Made by a program: the position numbers and the translations under genes
The notes under the pieces: model-generated
Databases searched by the model: none
What the model saw: only the letters and a program-made list of their open reading frames with translations
What the model was told of the DNA's origin: nothing
NCBI GenBank assembly: GCA_016756695.1
Contig: CP066701.1
Location: 1,702,001-1,766,000 of the forward strand
Direction of reading: 5' to 3'
Source of the DNA: Heyndrickxia sporothermodurans
GTDB lineage: Bacteria > Bacillota > Bacilli > Bacillales > Bacillaceae_C
DNA: 64,000 nucleotides
Shown here: positions 35,000-44,278 of the stretch, one piece after another
Layout: each line of letters opens with the position of its first letter
How positions within the stretch are numbered: position 1 is the first letter of the stretch

Positions 35000-36355
35000 A
35001 TGAATGACAAACTATCATTTTCATCTTACTTTGTAGTAGGAGTCATGCTATTTGCATTGTTTTTCGGAGCGGGCAATTTAATTTTCCCAGCACAGCTTGG
35101 TCAAAATGCTGGAACAAATATTATACCTGCAGTTGTAGGCTTTTTGATTACTGGCGTCGGTTTACCTTTTCTAGGTATCTTAGTGATGGGGTTTTCAGGA
35201 AGTCGGAATTTACAAGAACTATCTAGTAGAATTCATCCAATCTATGGAGTGATTTTTACTTCTCTATTATATTTAACGATTGGGCCATTCTTTGCGGCTC
35301 CACGTACTGGGGCAGTAGCATATGACATCGGGATCGCCCCATTTGTCGGAAAGGGATTTGAACAAACAGGGTTATTTATTTTCACCTTATTATTTTTTGT
35401 AATTACTCTATGGTTTTCTTTGAATCCAGCAAAGATAGTGGATCGCGTAGGAAAAATTTTATCGCCTGGTATTATTATTCTTTTATTTATTTTATTAGTA
35501 ACGGTGATTGTCAAACCAATGGGATCCATTGAAGCTCCACAAGGTGCATATACAGGTAATGCCTTTATGAAAGGATTTACGGAAGGATATAATACGATGG
35601 ATGCATTAGCTTCACTAGTATTTGGTATTATTGTCATTAATGCCATCCGTTCAATGGGTGTGAATTCTACTCGTGGAATCCTTGGTGCAACGGCAAAATC
35701 AGGCTTTGTTGCGATTGCATTTCTCGGTATCATTTATGTGGGAATTACCTACTTAGGGGCAACAAGCACGGGCAGATTTGGTCTCTTTGATACTGGCGGT
35801 CCTGTTTTAGGAAGTGCTGCATCTTATTATTTCGGTATGACGGGAACAGTAATGCTGTCTGTTGTTATCCTGCTTGCCTGTTTAACGACAAGTATAGGCT
35901 TAATGACAGCTTGTGGGGAATACTTCCATACACTTATACCAAAAATAAGCTACAAAATTTTCGTTACGTTTTTCACAGTGTTTACCTTTATCATTGCTAA
36001 TTTTGGACTAGCAAATATTATTAATTATTCAATTCCTGTATTAATGTTTCTTTATCCGTTAGCCATTGTATTAATGCTATTAACTTTCTTGTCACCACTT
36101 TTCAATCACTCAAAAGTTGTTTATATTTCGGCGACGTTTGTTACATTTTTAATAAGTATTATTGATGGGATTAAAAAATTTTATGATCTCTTTAAAATAG
36201 ATTACGCTGGATGGTTAGAAGGTATTATTTCTTTCTATAAGCATTATTTACCTTTATATAATGAAGGACTAGGATGGCTGCTTCCGGTTCTCATTGTAAT
36301 CTTAGTCACGGGAATCATTGCACGCGTCCATCGATATTCAGAAGTGCATGCATAG
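35000..36355 (+). CDS. brnQ: Branched-chain amino acid:cation symporter BrnQ
   Basis: 451 residues, about 12 membrane helices. Characteristic FFGAGNLIFPAQLGQNAGTN near the N terminus, GPFFAAPRTGAVAYDIGIAP and CLTTSIGLMTACGEYF. Imports Leu, Ile and Val with Na+ or H+. Preceded by a possible promoter TTGCAT-17-TATGAT (34908-34936) and GGGGG. No T-box or other leader motif was seen. The bidirectional hairpin at 36435 ends it. Confidence 0.93.
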   Translation: MNDKLSFSSYFVVGVMLFALFFGAGNLIFPAQLGQNAGTNIIPAVVGFLITGVGLPFLGILVMGFSGSRNLQELSSRIHPIYGVIFTSLLYLTIGPFFAAPRTGAVAYDIGIAPFVGKGFEQTGLFIFTLLFFVITLWFSLNPAKIVDRVGKILSPGIIILLFILLVTVIVKPMGSIEAPQGAYTGNAFMKGFTEGYNTMDALASLVFGIIVINAIRSMGVNSTRGILGATAKSGFVAIAFLGIIYVGITYLGATSTGRFGLFDTGGPVLGSAASYYFGMTGTVMLSVVILLACLTTSIGLMTACGEYFHTLIPKISYKIFVTFFTVFTFIIANFGLANIINYSIPVLMFLYPLAIVLMLLTFLSPLFNHSKVVYISATFVTFLISIIDGIKKFYDLFKIDYAGWLEGIISFYKHYLPLYNEGLGWLLPVLIVILVTGIIARVHRYSEVHA

Positions 36356-36434
36356 GAAAAGCGAAAGCGCCTTGTTCAGCCCCGAAAGTTATTTGATCTC
36401 GAAGGACTAGGCGCTGTAGCTAGACAAATAGAAA

Positions 36435-36468
36435 AAGCCGGCCTCCTCAATTTTGGGAAGCCGGCTTT
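36435..36468. terminator. Bidirectional terminator between brnQ and gntR
   Basis: AAAGCCGGC/GCCGGCTTT stem with A- and T-rich sides. Just upstream (36362-36425) is an AGCGCCT/AGGCGCT inverted sequence resembling dispersed Bacillus intergenic repeats. Confidence 0.85.
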
Positions 36469-36470
36469 AC

Positions 36471-37127
36471 TTATTTTAATGAATGGAATTCCTCAATCGC
36501 ACGGAGCCAGTTTTGGCGCATGACTTGTGCGACTTCGGTTACGTTATGATCTTTCATTAAATTGATGATCGTTTGATGTTCATCAATAGATTTTTTAGTT
36601 AGAATAATGGAGTTATGAAAAAATAATCTTCTAACATGTGCCTGTAAATCAGCAACGATGTTGTGTATGTAAGGATTTTTTGCAGTGTCGACAATAATTT
36701 GATGAAATTCCTCATCTATTCTTAGTGCAGAAAAATAATTTTTTGAGTGAATGGCTTCTGCAAATCTTTCATTTGTACGTTCAAGCAATTTAATCACTTC
36801 ATCATTTAAATGTGAAATGGCTAGTTCGGCCGATAATGCCTGCAATGAAGCTAACGGAGGAAGCAGATCTTTAATCGATTCTTTCTTCACCTCTGTTACT
36901 TGAGTTGCTTTACCGGGATACATTTTTACAAAACCTTGAACTTCCAGCAATTGCAAGGATTCCCGTATTGGTGTCCGACTTACACCCAATGCTTCTGCCA
37001 GCTCGGAGTCGTTTAGTTTTTCACCAGGTTTCAATGTACCTTCAATAATCCATTGCTGTATTTGGTTGAATGCATTTTCCTTAGCAGATTTGCGTTTAGG
37101 CCTCGAATGATTAATCGGTATCGGCAT
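36471..37127 (-). CDS. GntR-family regulator (FadR subfamily, FCD domain)
   Basis: 218 residues. Winged helix: ENAFNQIQQWIIEGTLKPGE, LNDSELAEALGVSRTPIRES, LLEVQGFVKMYPGKATQV. Then an all-helical FCD ligand domain with metal-binding-type residues (DEEFHQIIVDTA, later SIDEHQTIINLM). The AT-rich dyad at 37154-37180 precedes it. Target genes unknown; the GABA-type operon 1.4 kb away is one candidate. Confidence 0.9.
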   Translation of the reverse strand: MPIPINHSRPKRKSAKENAFNQIQQWIIEGTLKPGEKLNDSELAEALGVSRTPIRESLQLLEVQGFVKMYPGKATQVTEVKKESIKDLLPPLASLQALSAELAISHLNDEVIKLLERTNERFAEAIHSKNYFSALRIDEEFHQIIVDTAKNPYIHNIVADLQAHVRRLFFHNSIILTKKSIDEHQTIINLMKDHNVTEVAQVMRQNWLRAIEEFHSLK

Positions 37128-37153
37128 GTCGATTCACCCTCAATAAAAGTTTT

Positions 37154-37180
37154 ATGTAATATCTACTATATAGTATACAT
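37154..37180. promoter_or_regulatory. Dyad upstream of gntR, likely operator
   Basis: ATGTA...ACAT flanks a perfect ten-base palindrome ACTATATAGT (37165-37174), 27-53 bp before the gntR start; fits GntR autoregulation. Confidence 0.5.
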
Positions 37181-37255
37181 GAAAAATAAAGGGAATGATA
37201 TGCAATATATTACAAAGGTAATGTGGCTTTATACTTAAGGAAATGAAAATTAAGA

Positions 37256-37494
37256 TTGACGAAAAAATATAGATAGAATAGTATGAAAATATGGAATATA
37301 CACAAGGAGGATTATTATGCCAACAACTTTGTAATGGTTCATTAAAAAATATTTGTTTGCTTGTTTTCATATGACCATTACAAGGGACGCATAGTGATTC
37401 TGTTGAAATCCGGCGGATACCTGATAAGGTCATTCCGCATGTAAAATACAACAATAGCTATTTAGCGTTCCTCTTTAATAGGAGGAATAAATAG
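37256..37494 (+). promoter_or_regulatory. Leader with five-codon upstream ORF, probable ribosome-mediated attenuator
   Basis: Promoter TTGACG (37256-37261), 17 bp, TAGTAT (37279-37284). A strong AAGGAGG (37304-37310) precedes the tiny ORF ATG 37317 to TAA 37334 (M-P-T-T-L). Its stop overlaps the 5' arm of a hairpin TGTAATGGTTCAT/ATGACCATTACA (37330-37342 with 37371-37382). A second hairpin, GCGGA-ACCT/AGGT-TCCGC, lies around 37413-37440. The gene's own ribosome binding site is in TTCCTC-N8-GAGGAA, which would mask it. This layout is typical of drug-induced leader attenuation. Confidence 0.6.
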
Positions 37495-38052
37495 ATGACT
37501 AGTCAGTTTAAAAAGTTTCCAAGCATCGAAACGGAGCGTTTAATTTTAAGAGAGCTTACAGTAGAGGATGCTCATAATCTTTATTCATATTACTCAGATC
37601 GTGAAATTTCGAAATACTTAGATTGGTTTGGACCGCAATCCGAAGAACAAGCGATTAAAATGATTCGTTATTGGGCAAAGCAATATCAAGAAGGTACGTT
37701 TATGCGTTTTGGAATAGCATTAAAGACCGATAATAAAATTATCGGTACGATTCCGATAAACCCCGTCCGTGGGACTTTTGAATGGAAACTTCCAATTGTT
37801 ATAGGTTATGAATTATCACGTGTTTATTGGAATCAAGGGCTGATGACAGAGGCTTTGAAGGCTGTCATCACGTATGTATTTGAAGAATTAAATAATCATC
37901 GTATTATTGCAGAGGTTTTTCCAGAAAATCAAGCTTCGCTGAAAGTGTTAGAAAAGCTCGGTTTCCAAGAAGAAGGATTGTTAAAGCAGCATTTGTACCA
38001 TGAAGGAACAAAAACTTGGCATGATGTGATTACATTGGCGCTATTAAAATAA
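37495..38052 (+). CDS. GNAT acetyltransferase, RimJ/RimL type
   Basis: 185 residues; AGGAGG lies 8 nt before the ATG but can be sequestered by the preceding CCTC. Motifs: IETERLILRELTVEDAHNLY at the start, IGYELSRVYWNQGLMTEALK as acetyl-CoA motif A, and NQASLKVLEKLGFQEEGLLK at the end. Family members acetylate N-terminal alpha-amino groups of ribosomal proteins or small molecules. The structured leader suggests induction when translation is disturbed, so an antibiotic-resistance role is possible. Confidence 0.88.
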   Translation: MTSQFKKFPSIETERLILRELTVEDAHNLYSYYSDREISKYLDWFGPQSEEQAIKMIRYWAKQYQEGTFMRFGIALKTDNKIIGTIPINPVRGTFEWKLPIVIGYELSRVYWNQGLMTEALKAVITYVFEELNNHRIIAEVFPENQASLKVLEKLGFQEEGLLKQHLYHEGTKTWHDVITLALLK

Positions 38053-38510
38053 AGAATAAAGTTTAATTACAACCCGAATAATGGTCAAAGATGGAAAGTG
38101 ACCTATATTCGGGGTTAAACTATTGAGAATCTTACAAGTTAAATAAATCAAAAGTCACTTGAATTATACTGAAAATTTGGTAAAGTTAAATTATAATATT
38201 TCTTCGGCCCTAGCCGTTTTACCGCGGAAGGAAGGGAAGAAACGGATAATGCATTATTCATATTGACTGTTTAGATCTCATAGCTATTCTTTACAGAGTG
38301 GCGTTAATGAATCATGAAGCCAGTCTTTATCACGGAAGTATGTGATAGGGCTGGCTTTTTTGAATTACAAGAACTTTTTAAAGGAGGATGATGTGTATCT
38401 ATAAAAATATCAATCCATTAAAAAGTAATAAATAAGATACAATTTTCTTTTTTCCTTCGTCTTAGAACTACATACTACCATTATTTTAGTAAGTGGATAG
38501 GAGGAATAGG
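38053..38510. other. Intergenic region upstream of the permease operon
   Basis: Contains a 150-nt stretch (38200-38340) with GC-richer pieces (GGCCCTAGCCG, TACCGCGGAAGG) and then a strong terminator at 38317-38361, 150 bp before the permease gene. A leader RNA is possible but I could not match it to a riboswitch class. Confidence 0.4.
38317..38361 (+). terminator. Terminator upstream of the permease operon
   Basis: AAGCCAG/CTGGCTT outer and TATCAC/GTGATA inner stems followed by TTTTTT. Confidence 0.8.
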
Positions 38511-39905
38511 ATGTCAAAAAATAACGATTTTAGCAAAGTGTTATCACGTGCAGATGTTATTGTACTAGCTTTTGGAGCAATGATTGGTTGGGGCTGGGTC
38601 GTCTTATCTGGGGATTGGATTTCAAAGGCTGGATCCCTAGGTGCAATGATTGCTTTCCTCATTGGGGGCATTATGGTTACCTTTGTTGGACTTGTTTATT
38701 CGGAACTCACAACGGCCTTGCCCAAAACGGGAGGTGCCCATCATTTTGCTCAAGAGGCATTTGGTCCAAGGGCAGCATTTGCAGTCTCTTGGTCAATTTT
38801 ATTAGGATATGTATCGGTTGTTGCGTTTGAAGCTGTGGCGTTGCCAACAGTCATAGAATATATATTTCCTAATTACCAAGTAGGGTATATGTGGACGATT
38901 GCCGGCTGGGATGTTTATTTTTCCTGGGTGGCCGTAGGAATGATTGGATCGATTATTGTCACTTGGATAAATTTTATTGGGGTAAAACAAGCAGCTGTAT
39001 TGCAATTAATTTTAACATTATTATTAGCAATTGTTGGTCTTTTCTTAATTTTTGGTTCCGCTGTTGGTGGTGAAATGAAGAATATGGATCCTCTATTCAC
39101 AGGAGGGATGGCTGGATTGATGGGTGTAATGATTATGACACCATTTATGTTTGTCGGATTTGATGTTATTCCGCAAATGGCCGAGGAGATGAATATCCCG
39201 AAAAAAACGGTCGGAAGGGTGCTGCTATTGTCAGTTGCTTTAGCAGTCCTATGGTATATTTTCATCATTTTAGGTGTGTCCTTATCGTTAAGTGATGGAC
39301 AGCTGAAGGTATCCAGCCTACCTACTGCCGATGCAATGGGTGCCGTATTTGGTTCCGCGGTGTTCTCGAAAATTTTAATATTAGGAGGAATTGCTGGGAT
39401 ATTAACTAGTTGGAATGCATTTATTATTGGCGGCAGCCGCGTAATGTATGCAATGGCTCAAGATGGAATGCTGCCTGGCTGGTTTGGCAAACTTCATCCT
39501 AAATATAAAACACCGAAAAATGCCATTTTAGTCATTGGACTACTCGCAACGGTCTGTCCGCTTCTTGGGCGGCCCGCTCTTGTTTGGTTGGTTGATGCAG
39601 GGGGATTATCTATCGTTATTGCTTACTTTATAGTTTCAGTATCCTTTGTTGTTCTTCGAAAAACTCAACCTAATCTGCCGAGGCCATTTCAGGCGGGAAA
39701 AAGTAATATTGTTGGAATTTTAGCCTCGATACTAAGCATAGGTTTTATCGTATTGTATATGCCAGGTATGCCAGCTTCATTAGTTTGGCCATATGAATGG
39801 ATTATGTTTGGAGCTTGGTGGATTGCTGGTCTCTACTTCTTTATGAAAATACCTAAAGTGAAAAGTATCCAAACGATTACTACTGAACAAACATTTAAGG
39901 AGTGA
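38511..39905 (+). CDS. APC-family amino acid/polyamine permease
   Basis: 464 residues, about 12 membrane helices; AGGAGG precedes ATG 38511. N-terminal ADVIVLAFGAMIGWGWVVLS is the substrate-binding unwound helix 1 of APC transporters; PKTGGAHHFAQEAFGPRAAF and DVIPQMAEEMNIPKKTVGRV are conserved loops. The next two genes encode an aminotransferase and a semialdehyde dehydrogenase, so the substrate is probably GABA, putrescine or a related omega-amino compound. Confidence 0.88.
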   Translation: MSKNNDFSKVLSRADVIVLAFGAMIGWGWVVLSGDWISKAGSLGAMIAFLIGGIMVTFVGLVYSELTTALPKTGGAHHFAQEAFGPRAAFAVSWSILLGYVSVVAFEAVALPTVIEYIFPNYQVGYMWTIAGWDVYFSWVAVGMIGSIIVTWINFIGVKQAAVLQLILTLLLAIVGLFLIFGSAVGGEMKNMDPLFTGGMAGLMGVMIMTPFMFVGFDVIPQMAEEMNIPKKTVGRVLLLSVALAVLWYIFIILGVSLSLSDGQLKVSSLPTADAMGAVFGSAVFSKILILGGIAGILTSWNAFIIGGSRVMYAMAQDGMLPGWFGKLHPKYKTPKNAILVIGLLATVCPLLGRPALVWLVDAGGLSIVIAYFIVSVSFVVLRKTQPNLPRPFQAGKSNIVGILASILSIGFIVLYMPGMPASLVWPYEWIMFGAWWIAGLYFFMKIPKVKSIQTITTEQTFKE

Positions 39906-39911
39906 TTGAAA

Positions 39912-41231
39912 ATGATGAAAACAGATGTCCATGAAATATTGATCGACTTAGATAAGAAGCACTTTATCCACCCAACATCTTCTTTAAAACAACAAAATGA
40001 AAGCGGTGCAACTTTTATTTTTACGAGTGGAGAAGGTGTTTATCTGACCGATACTTCAGGTAAAAGGGTGCTTGAGGGCATGGCTTCGCTTTGGAATGTG
40101 AATGTTGGATATGGTCGTAAAGAATTGGCTGAAGCTGCATATGACCAAATGACAAAGCTTGCGTTTACGAATTCCTTTTCTTCCATGAGTAATGAACCAG
40201 CTATCCGATTGGCTAGTAAGTTAGCAGAGCTTGCACCTGGAAATTTAAACGCCGTATTTTTTACATCCGGAGGATCCGAATCAAATGATACAGCATATAA
40301 ATTGGCTCGCTATTATTGGAAACTTAAGGGACACGCGGAGAAGAAAAAAATTATTTCTCAAAAGAAAGGCTATCATGGTGTAAATATTGGTGCGACAAGC
40401 GCGACAGGAATATCCCCATTCCATTCTTTGACAAATTCTCATGCGCCTGATTTTGTTCATGTCGATACTTTTTCTTTAGACTCCCTCCGAGAATGCATTA
40501 AAAGAGAAGGTGCGAATCATATCGCTGCATTTATCACTGAGCCTGTTCAAGGTGCAGGAGGTGTAAATATAGCCCCTGAAGGATATCTACAAGAAGTTCG
40601 GAAAATTTGTGATGAGAATAATATTTTGCTTATTGTTGATGAAGTCATCACTGGTTTTGGTCGTACAGGGAAAATGTTTGCTTGTGAGCATTACGGAGTA
40701 ACCCCTGACCTAATGTTGTTTGCGAAGGGAGTCACTAGTGGCTATATTCCACTAGGTGGTGTGATGGTAACGGATACGATTCATCAAGAATTAATTGATT
40801 TATCGGAAGGAGTACTTCTTCACGGCTATACGTATAGTGGTCATGCGACGGCATGTGCAGTAGGGTTGAAAAATATAGAAATCATTGAAAATGAAAATTT
40901 AGTAGAGAATTCAAGAATTATGGGCGAAGAATTGCTAAATGGCTTTAAGAGTCTTCAAATGGAATTCGATTTTATCGGTGAGGTACGAACCCTCGGTTTA
41001 ATTGGTGCAATCGAAATGGTTAATCCGGAAACAAATGAACGCTTTGATACGCTGATTGCTCCACGTGTGAGTGCAGAGGCAGCAAAGAGAGGATTAATTG
41101 TTCGGACGGTAGGCTTTGAAGGAATGGATACGGTCGTTTTCTCGCCGCCGCTTATTATAAATAAACAAGAAATTCATGAACTTATTTCTATTTTGAGAGA
41201 AGCATTAATTGCCGTTCAAAAAAGTTTATAG
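39912..41231 (+). CDS. Class III (omega) aminotransferase
   Basis: 439 residues from ATG 39912, 9 nt after GGAG. Fold type I PLP enzyme: FTSGGSESNDTAYKLARYYW, LLIVDEVITGFGRTGKMFAC (Asp that contacts the pyridine N), LMLFAKGVTSGYIPLGGVMV (PLP Lys in AKG). It transfers an omega-amino group (GABA, putrescine or beta-alanine) to pyruvate or 2-oxoglutarate, feeding the dehydrogenase encoded 12 bp downstream. Exact substrate undetermined. Confidence 0.9.
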   Translation: MMKTDVHEILIDLDKKHFIHPTSSLKQQNESGATFIFTSGEGVYLTDTSGKRVLEGMASLWNVNVGYGRKELAEAAYDQMTKLAFTNSFSSMSNEPAIRLASKLAELAPGNLNAVFFTSGGSESNDTAYKLARYYWKLKGHAEKKKIISQKKGYHGVNIGATSATGISPFHSLTNSHAPDFVHVDTFSLDSLRECIKREGANHIAAFITEPVQGAGGVNIAPEGYLQEVRKICDENNILLIVDEVITGFGRTGKMFACEHYGVTPDLMLFAKGVTSGYIPLGGVMVTDTIHQELIDLSEGVLLHGYTYSGHATACAVGLKNIEIIENENLVENSRIMGEELLNGFKSLQMEFDFIGEVRTLGLIGAIEMVNPETNERFDTLIAPRVSAEAAKRGLIVRTVGFEGMDTVVFSPPLIINKQEIHELISILREALIAVQKSL

Positions 41232-41243
41232 GAGGGGAAGACA

Positions 41244-42695
41244 ATGTTAATTGGACAAAAGGAAAAAGGAATATTTATAAACGGGGAATGGCGTGAAGCT
41301 TATTCCGGTACTTATCGGACGATTACAAACCCAGCGACATTAGAAAAGCTGACGGAAATATCGTATGGAGGAAAGGAGGATGCTCTAGAAGCCATTGAGG
41401 AAGCAAAAGCTGCTTTTCCTTCTTGGTCGAAACGAACGGCTAGAGAACGCTCGAGATTTTTGTACAAAGCATATGAAAAGATGCTTGAAAATAAAGAACA
41501 GCTTGCACAAATTTTAACGTCTGAACAAGGGAAACCGCTATCAGAAGCTCGAACTGAAATTGAATCAGCAGCGAGTTACTTGTTGTGGTATGCCGAGGAA
41601 GCAAATCGCATATATGGTGAAATCATTCCACCATCCAACTCAAAAAAGCGGTCACTTGTTATTCCACAAGCGATCGGCGTAATTGCTGCGATCACACCAT
41701 GGAATTTCCCTGCATCAATGGTGACTCGAAAACTTGGACCTTCTTTAGCGGCCGGTTGTACTGTTGTCTTAAAGCCCGCTTCACAAACACCGTTAACGGC
41801 GATGGCCATCGTGAAAATTTTCGAAGAAGTAGGTCTTCCAAAAGGAGTTTTAAATTTAGTCGCAGGTGACGCCAGAGCTATTGGAGAGGCGTTGACGCAC
41901 AGTCCGGATGTCCGGTTAATTACTTTTACTGGATCAACAGAAGTGGGAAGAGACCTAATGAAAAATAGTGCCCAGCATATTAAAAAATTATCACTAGAGT
42001 TAGGTGGACACGCACCAATTCTAGTTCTAGAAGATGCGAATCTTGAAACAGCTGTCGATTTAACAATCGCAAGTAAATTTAGAAACTGTGGCCAAACATG
42101 CATTTGTGCGAACAGAGTCTATGTACATCAGAATATCGCAGAAGAATTTATCGAAAAACTATCGGCAAAAGTAAGGAACCTTAAAATCGGTAATGGAAAT
42201 GAGGATTCAACAGTTATCGGTCCAATGATTGACCGAAATGCTGTGGAAAAAGTAACAGAACATGTCGAGGATGCTTTGAAACATGGTGCTTCGATTGTAG
42301 CTGGGGGTAAGGAATGGGATGGAGGATTAGGCGGTCATTTCTATGAACCTACTGTCCTTGTAGATGTAAATGAACGAATGAAAGTTATGAACGAAGAAAC
42401 ATTCGGACCTGTTTTGCCCATTGAAACATTTGACTCATTAGAAGAAGTTATTGAAAAAGCGAATCAGCTTTCATATGGTTTAGCTGCTTATGTTATGACG
42501 GAAAGTACGAACCGTCTATTTCAACTGACAGAAGCATTAGAATACGGAATAATTGGAGTAAATGATGTTTTTCCAGCAACAGCCGAGGCGCCATTTGGGG
42601 GAATAAAGGAATCAGGATTTGGAAAAGAAGGTGGAAAGGAAGGAATACTAGAGTTTGTTGAAATGAAGTATGTTTCGATAGGTATAACGAAATAA
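41244..42695 (+). CDS. gabD: Succinate-semialdehyde dehydrogenase (NAD(P)+)
   Basis: 483 residues, usual size; AGGAGGGG precedes the ATG. ALDH motifs: AAITPWNFPASMVTRKLGPS, ITFTGSTEVGRDLM (nucleotide binding), LELGGHAPILVLEDAN (general base Glu), FRNCGQTCICANRVYV (catalytic Cys) and EAPFGGIKESGFGKEGGKEG. Oxidises the semialdehyde made by the aminotransferase to succinate. Forms an operon with the two genes upstream. Confidence 0.92.
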   Translation: MLIGQKEKGIFINGEWREAYSGTYRTITNPATLEKLTEISYGGKEDALEAIEEAKAAFPSWSKRTARERSRFLYKAYEKMLENKEQLAQILTSEQGKPLSEARTEIESAASYLLWYAEEANRIYGEIIPPSNSKKRSLVIPQAIGVIAAITPWNFPASMVTRKLGPSLAAGCTVVLKPASQTPLTAMAIVKIFEEVGLPKGVLNLVAGDARAIGEALTHSPDVRLITFTGSTEVGRDLMKNSAQHIKKLSLELGGHAPILVLEDANLETAVDLTIASKFRNCGQTCICANRVYVHQNIAEEFIEKLSAKVRNLKIGNGNEDSTVIGPMIDRNAVEKVTEHVEDALKHGASIVAGGKEWDGGLGGHFYEPTVLVDVNERMKVMNEETFGPVLPIETFDSLEEVIEKANQLSYGLAAYVMTESTNRLFQLTEALEYGIIGVNDVFPATAEAPFGGIKESGFGKEGGKEGILEFVEMKYVSIGITK

Positions 42696-42811
42696 ACATT
42701 TCAGGTCAAAGCAGGAAAAAATCTAGCGATAGAGAATCTGTCTTAACAAAGCATAAAATGACAGGATAGAAAGTCATTCCCCTTTTAGAATGTTAGTAAG
42801 GAGTGAGCGAT

Positions 42812-43672
42812 ATGGCATGGGTGGAATCATTACAAAAGGCGATTAACTACATGGAAGAGCATTTGCTTGAGGAGATAACAATTGATGATATAGCTAACCA
42901 AGCTAACGCTTCAACATTTCACTTTCAGCGAACATTTTCAGTGCTAACTGATGTCTCCGTAGGTGAATATCTTCGTCGGAGACGCTTAACACTAGCAGCT
43001 GAAGAATTAGCAAAAACAAATGCTAAAATTATTGAGCTCGCCTATAAGTATGGCTACGACACTCCCGAGGCTTTCGCCAAAGCTTTTCGTAAGCAACACG
43101 GGGTTACTCCAAGTGAAGCACGTAAAGGCATTGGAAAGCTGAAATCTTATAACCGCCTGATGATACAGGTGAATCTGAAAGGGGTAGAACCAATGAAGTA
43201 CAGTATTGTTAAGAAAGATGCATTTCAAATCGTCGGGATTAAGCGAGAATTTTCATATGCAAACGGTGAAAATCTTGTCGGTATTCCGAAGTTTTGGGAC
43301 GAAGTCAATGCAAATGGAACAGATGACGAGCTATTCAAGGTAAACAATGGTCCGGTTAATGGGGTGCTAGGTGTCTGCGTCGATAATGGTTCAACGCGGC
43401 CGCAACAAATGGATTACTGGATCGCTGCTGCCCATGATGGTGATGTTCCTGATAAATTTGAAAAACTGGAGATCCCTGCTTCCAAATGGGCTGTATTTGA
43501 AGTTCACGGTCCAATGCCTGATGCCATGCAAAAAGTGTGGAAACAGATTTTTTCGGAATGGTTCCCATCCAGTGGCTATCAACATGCGGGGACACCGGAA
43601 CTGGAAGTATATCCAAATGAAGACGCATTTAGTCCCGATTCCTATTCTGAAATTTGGATTCCGGTAAAATAA
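42812..43672 (+). CDS. AraC-family regulator with GyrI-like effector domain
   Basis: 286 residues from ATG 42812 after AAGGAGTG. N-terminal AraC double HTH (ITIDDIANQANASTFHFQRT, IIELAYKYGYDTPEAFAKAF, HGVTPSEARKG), then from about residue 125 a GyrI-like effector domain (FQIVGIKREFSYANGENLVG, YSEIWIPVK). Resembles Rob/BltR-like multidrug sensing regulators. Stands alone and ends in a terminator. Confidence 0.9.
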   Translation: MAWVESLQKAINYMEEHLLEEITIDDIANQANASTFHFQRTFSVLTDVSVGEYLRRRRLTLAAEELAKTNAKIIELAYKYGYDTPEAFAKAFRKQHGVTPSEARKGIGKLKSYNRLMIQVNLKGVEPMKYSIVKKDAFQIVGIKREFSYANGENLVGIPKFWDEVNANGTDDELFKVNNGPVNGVLGVCVDNGSTRPQQMDYWIAAAHDGDVPDKFEKLEIPASKWAVFEVHGPMPDAMQKVWKQIFSEWFPSSGYQHAGTPELEVYPNEDAFSPDSYSEIWIPVK

Positions 43673-43680
43673 GATGTGAA

Positions 43681-43710
43681 AAAATCCTTTCAAAACGAAA
43701 GGATTTTTTT
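43681..43710 (+). terminator. Terminator after the AraC/GyrI gene
   Basis: AAAATCCTTTC/GAAAGGATTTT stem followed by TTT. Confidence 0.85.
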
Positions 43711-43783
43711 CTTGACTATGGTTATTCATCAGAGTAAATTAATATTTATCATTGTGAATAGTTCATAATGGAACAATTCTAAA

Positions 43784-44278
43784 TTGGATAAAAGGAGCGA
43801 TAAAGATCAATTGAATCAGCTTTCATTAGAAATCCTTCGTGCATTTGATCATGTACAACAAAATGCGAGGAAAATTTTTCAGAAAACAGCTTCCGATCAT
43901 AACCTCTCGATCCCACAATTGGTATTACTAACGAAATTGGCACCACAAATTGAAATGACACAAAAGGAGTTAGGTAAGGAAACTCAGCTCCCGAAAAGTA
44001 CATTAAGTCAGGCCGTTGATGGTCTTGTTTTAGCAGGGTTGATTCATCGGCATCCTGTTGAAGACAATCGAAGGGAAATGCAATTGATATTGAGTGAGAA
44101 AGGCAAGGAATTTTTTGATACGATATGGTTTCAAAAAGGTAGTATACATCATGCTTTCGAATGTGCCCTTCGAACATTTACTGAAAAACAGTCCGAGGAT
44201 TTTCTTGCTGCACTTCGACAAATTGCATTGTTTTTAGAAAAAGAAATAACTGAACAAGGAGAATGTTCGAATGGCTAA
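43784..44278 (+). CDS. MarR-family regulator of the ABC exporter
   Basis: 164 residues if TTG 43784 is used; a GGAG at 43794 inside the frame leaves the start open (TTG 43811 is the alternative). MarR core: MTQKELGKETQLPKSTLSQA (recognition helix), GLVLAGLIHRHPVEDNRREM (wing), LILSEKGKEFFD. It overlaps the first ABC gene by 8 bp, so it very likely controls that exporter. Confidence 0.87.
   Translation: MDKRSDKDQLNQLSLEILRAFDHVQQNARKIFQKTASDHNLSIPQLVLLTKLAPQIEMTQKELGKETQLPKSTLSQAVDGLVLAGLIHRHPVEDNRREMQLILSEKGKEFFDTIWFQKGSIHHAFECALRTFTEKQSEDFLAALRQIALFLEKEITEQGECSNG

Noticed and set aside
35000-35000. T-box or amino-acid riboswitch before brnQ
   Set aside because: No T-box sequence, specifier stem or terminator in the 200 bp upstream.
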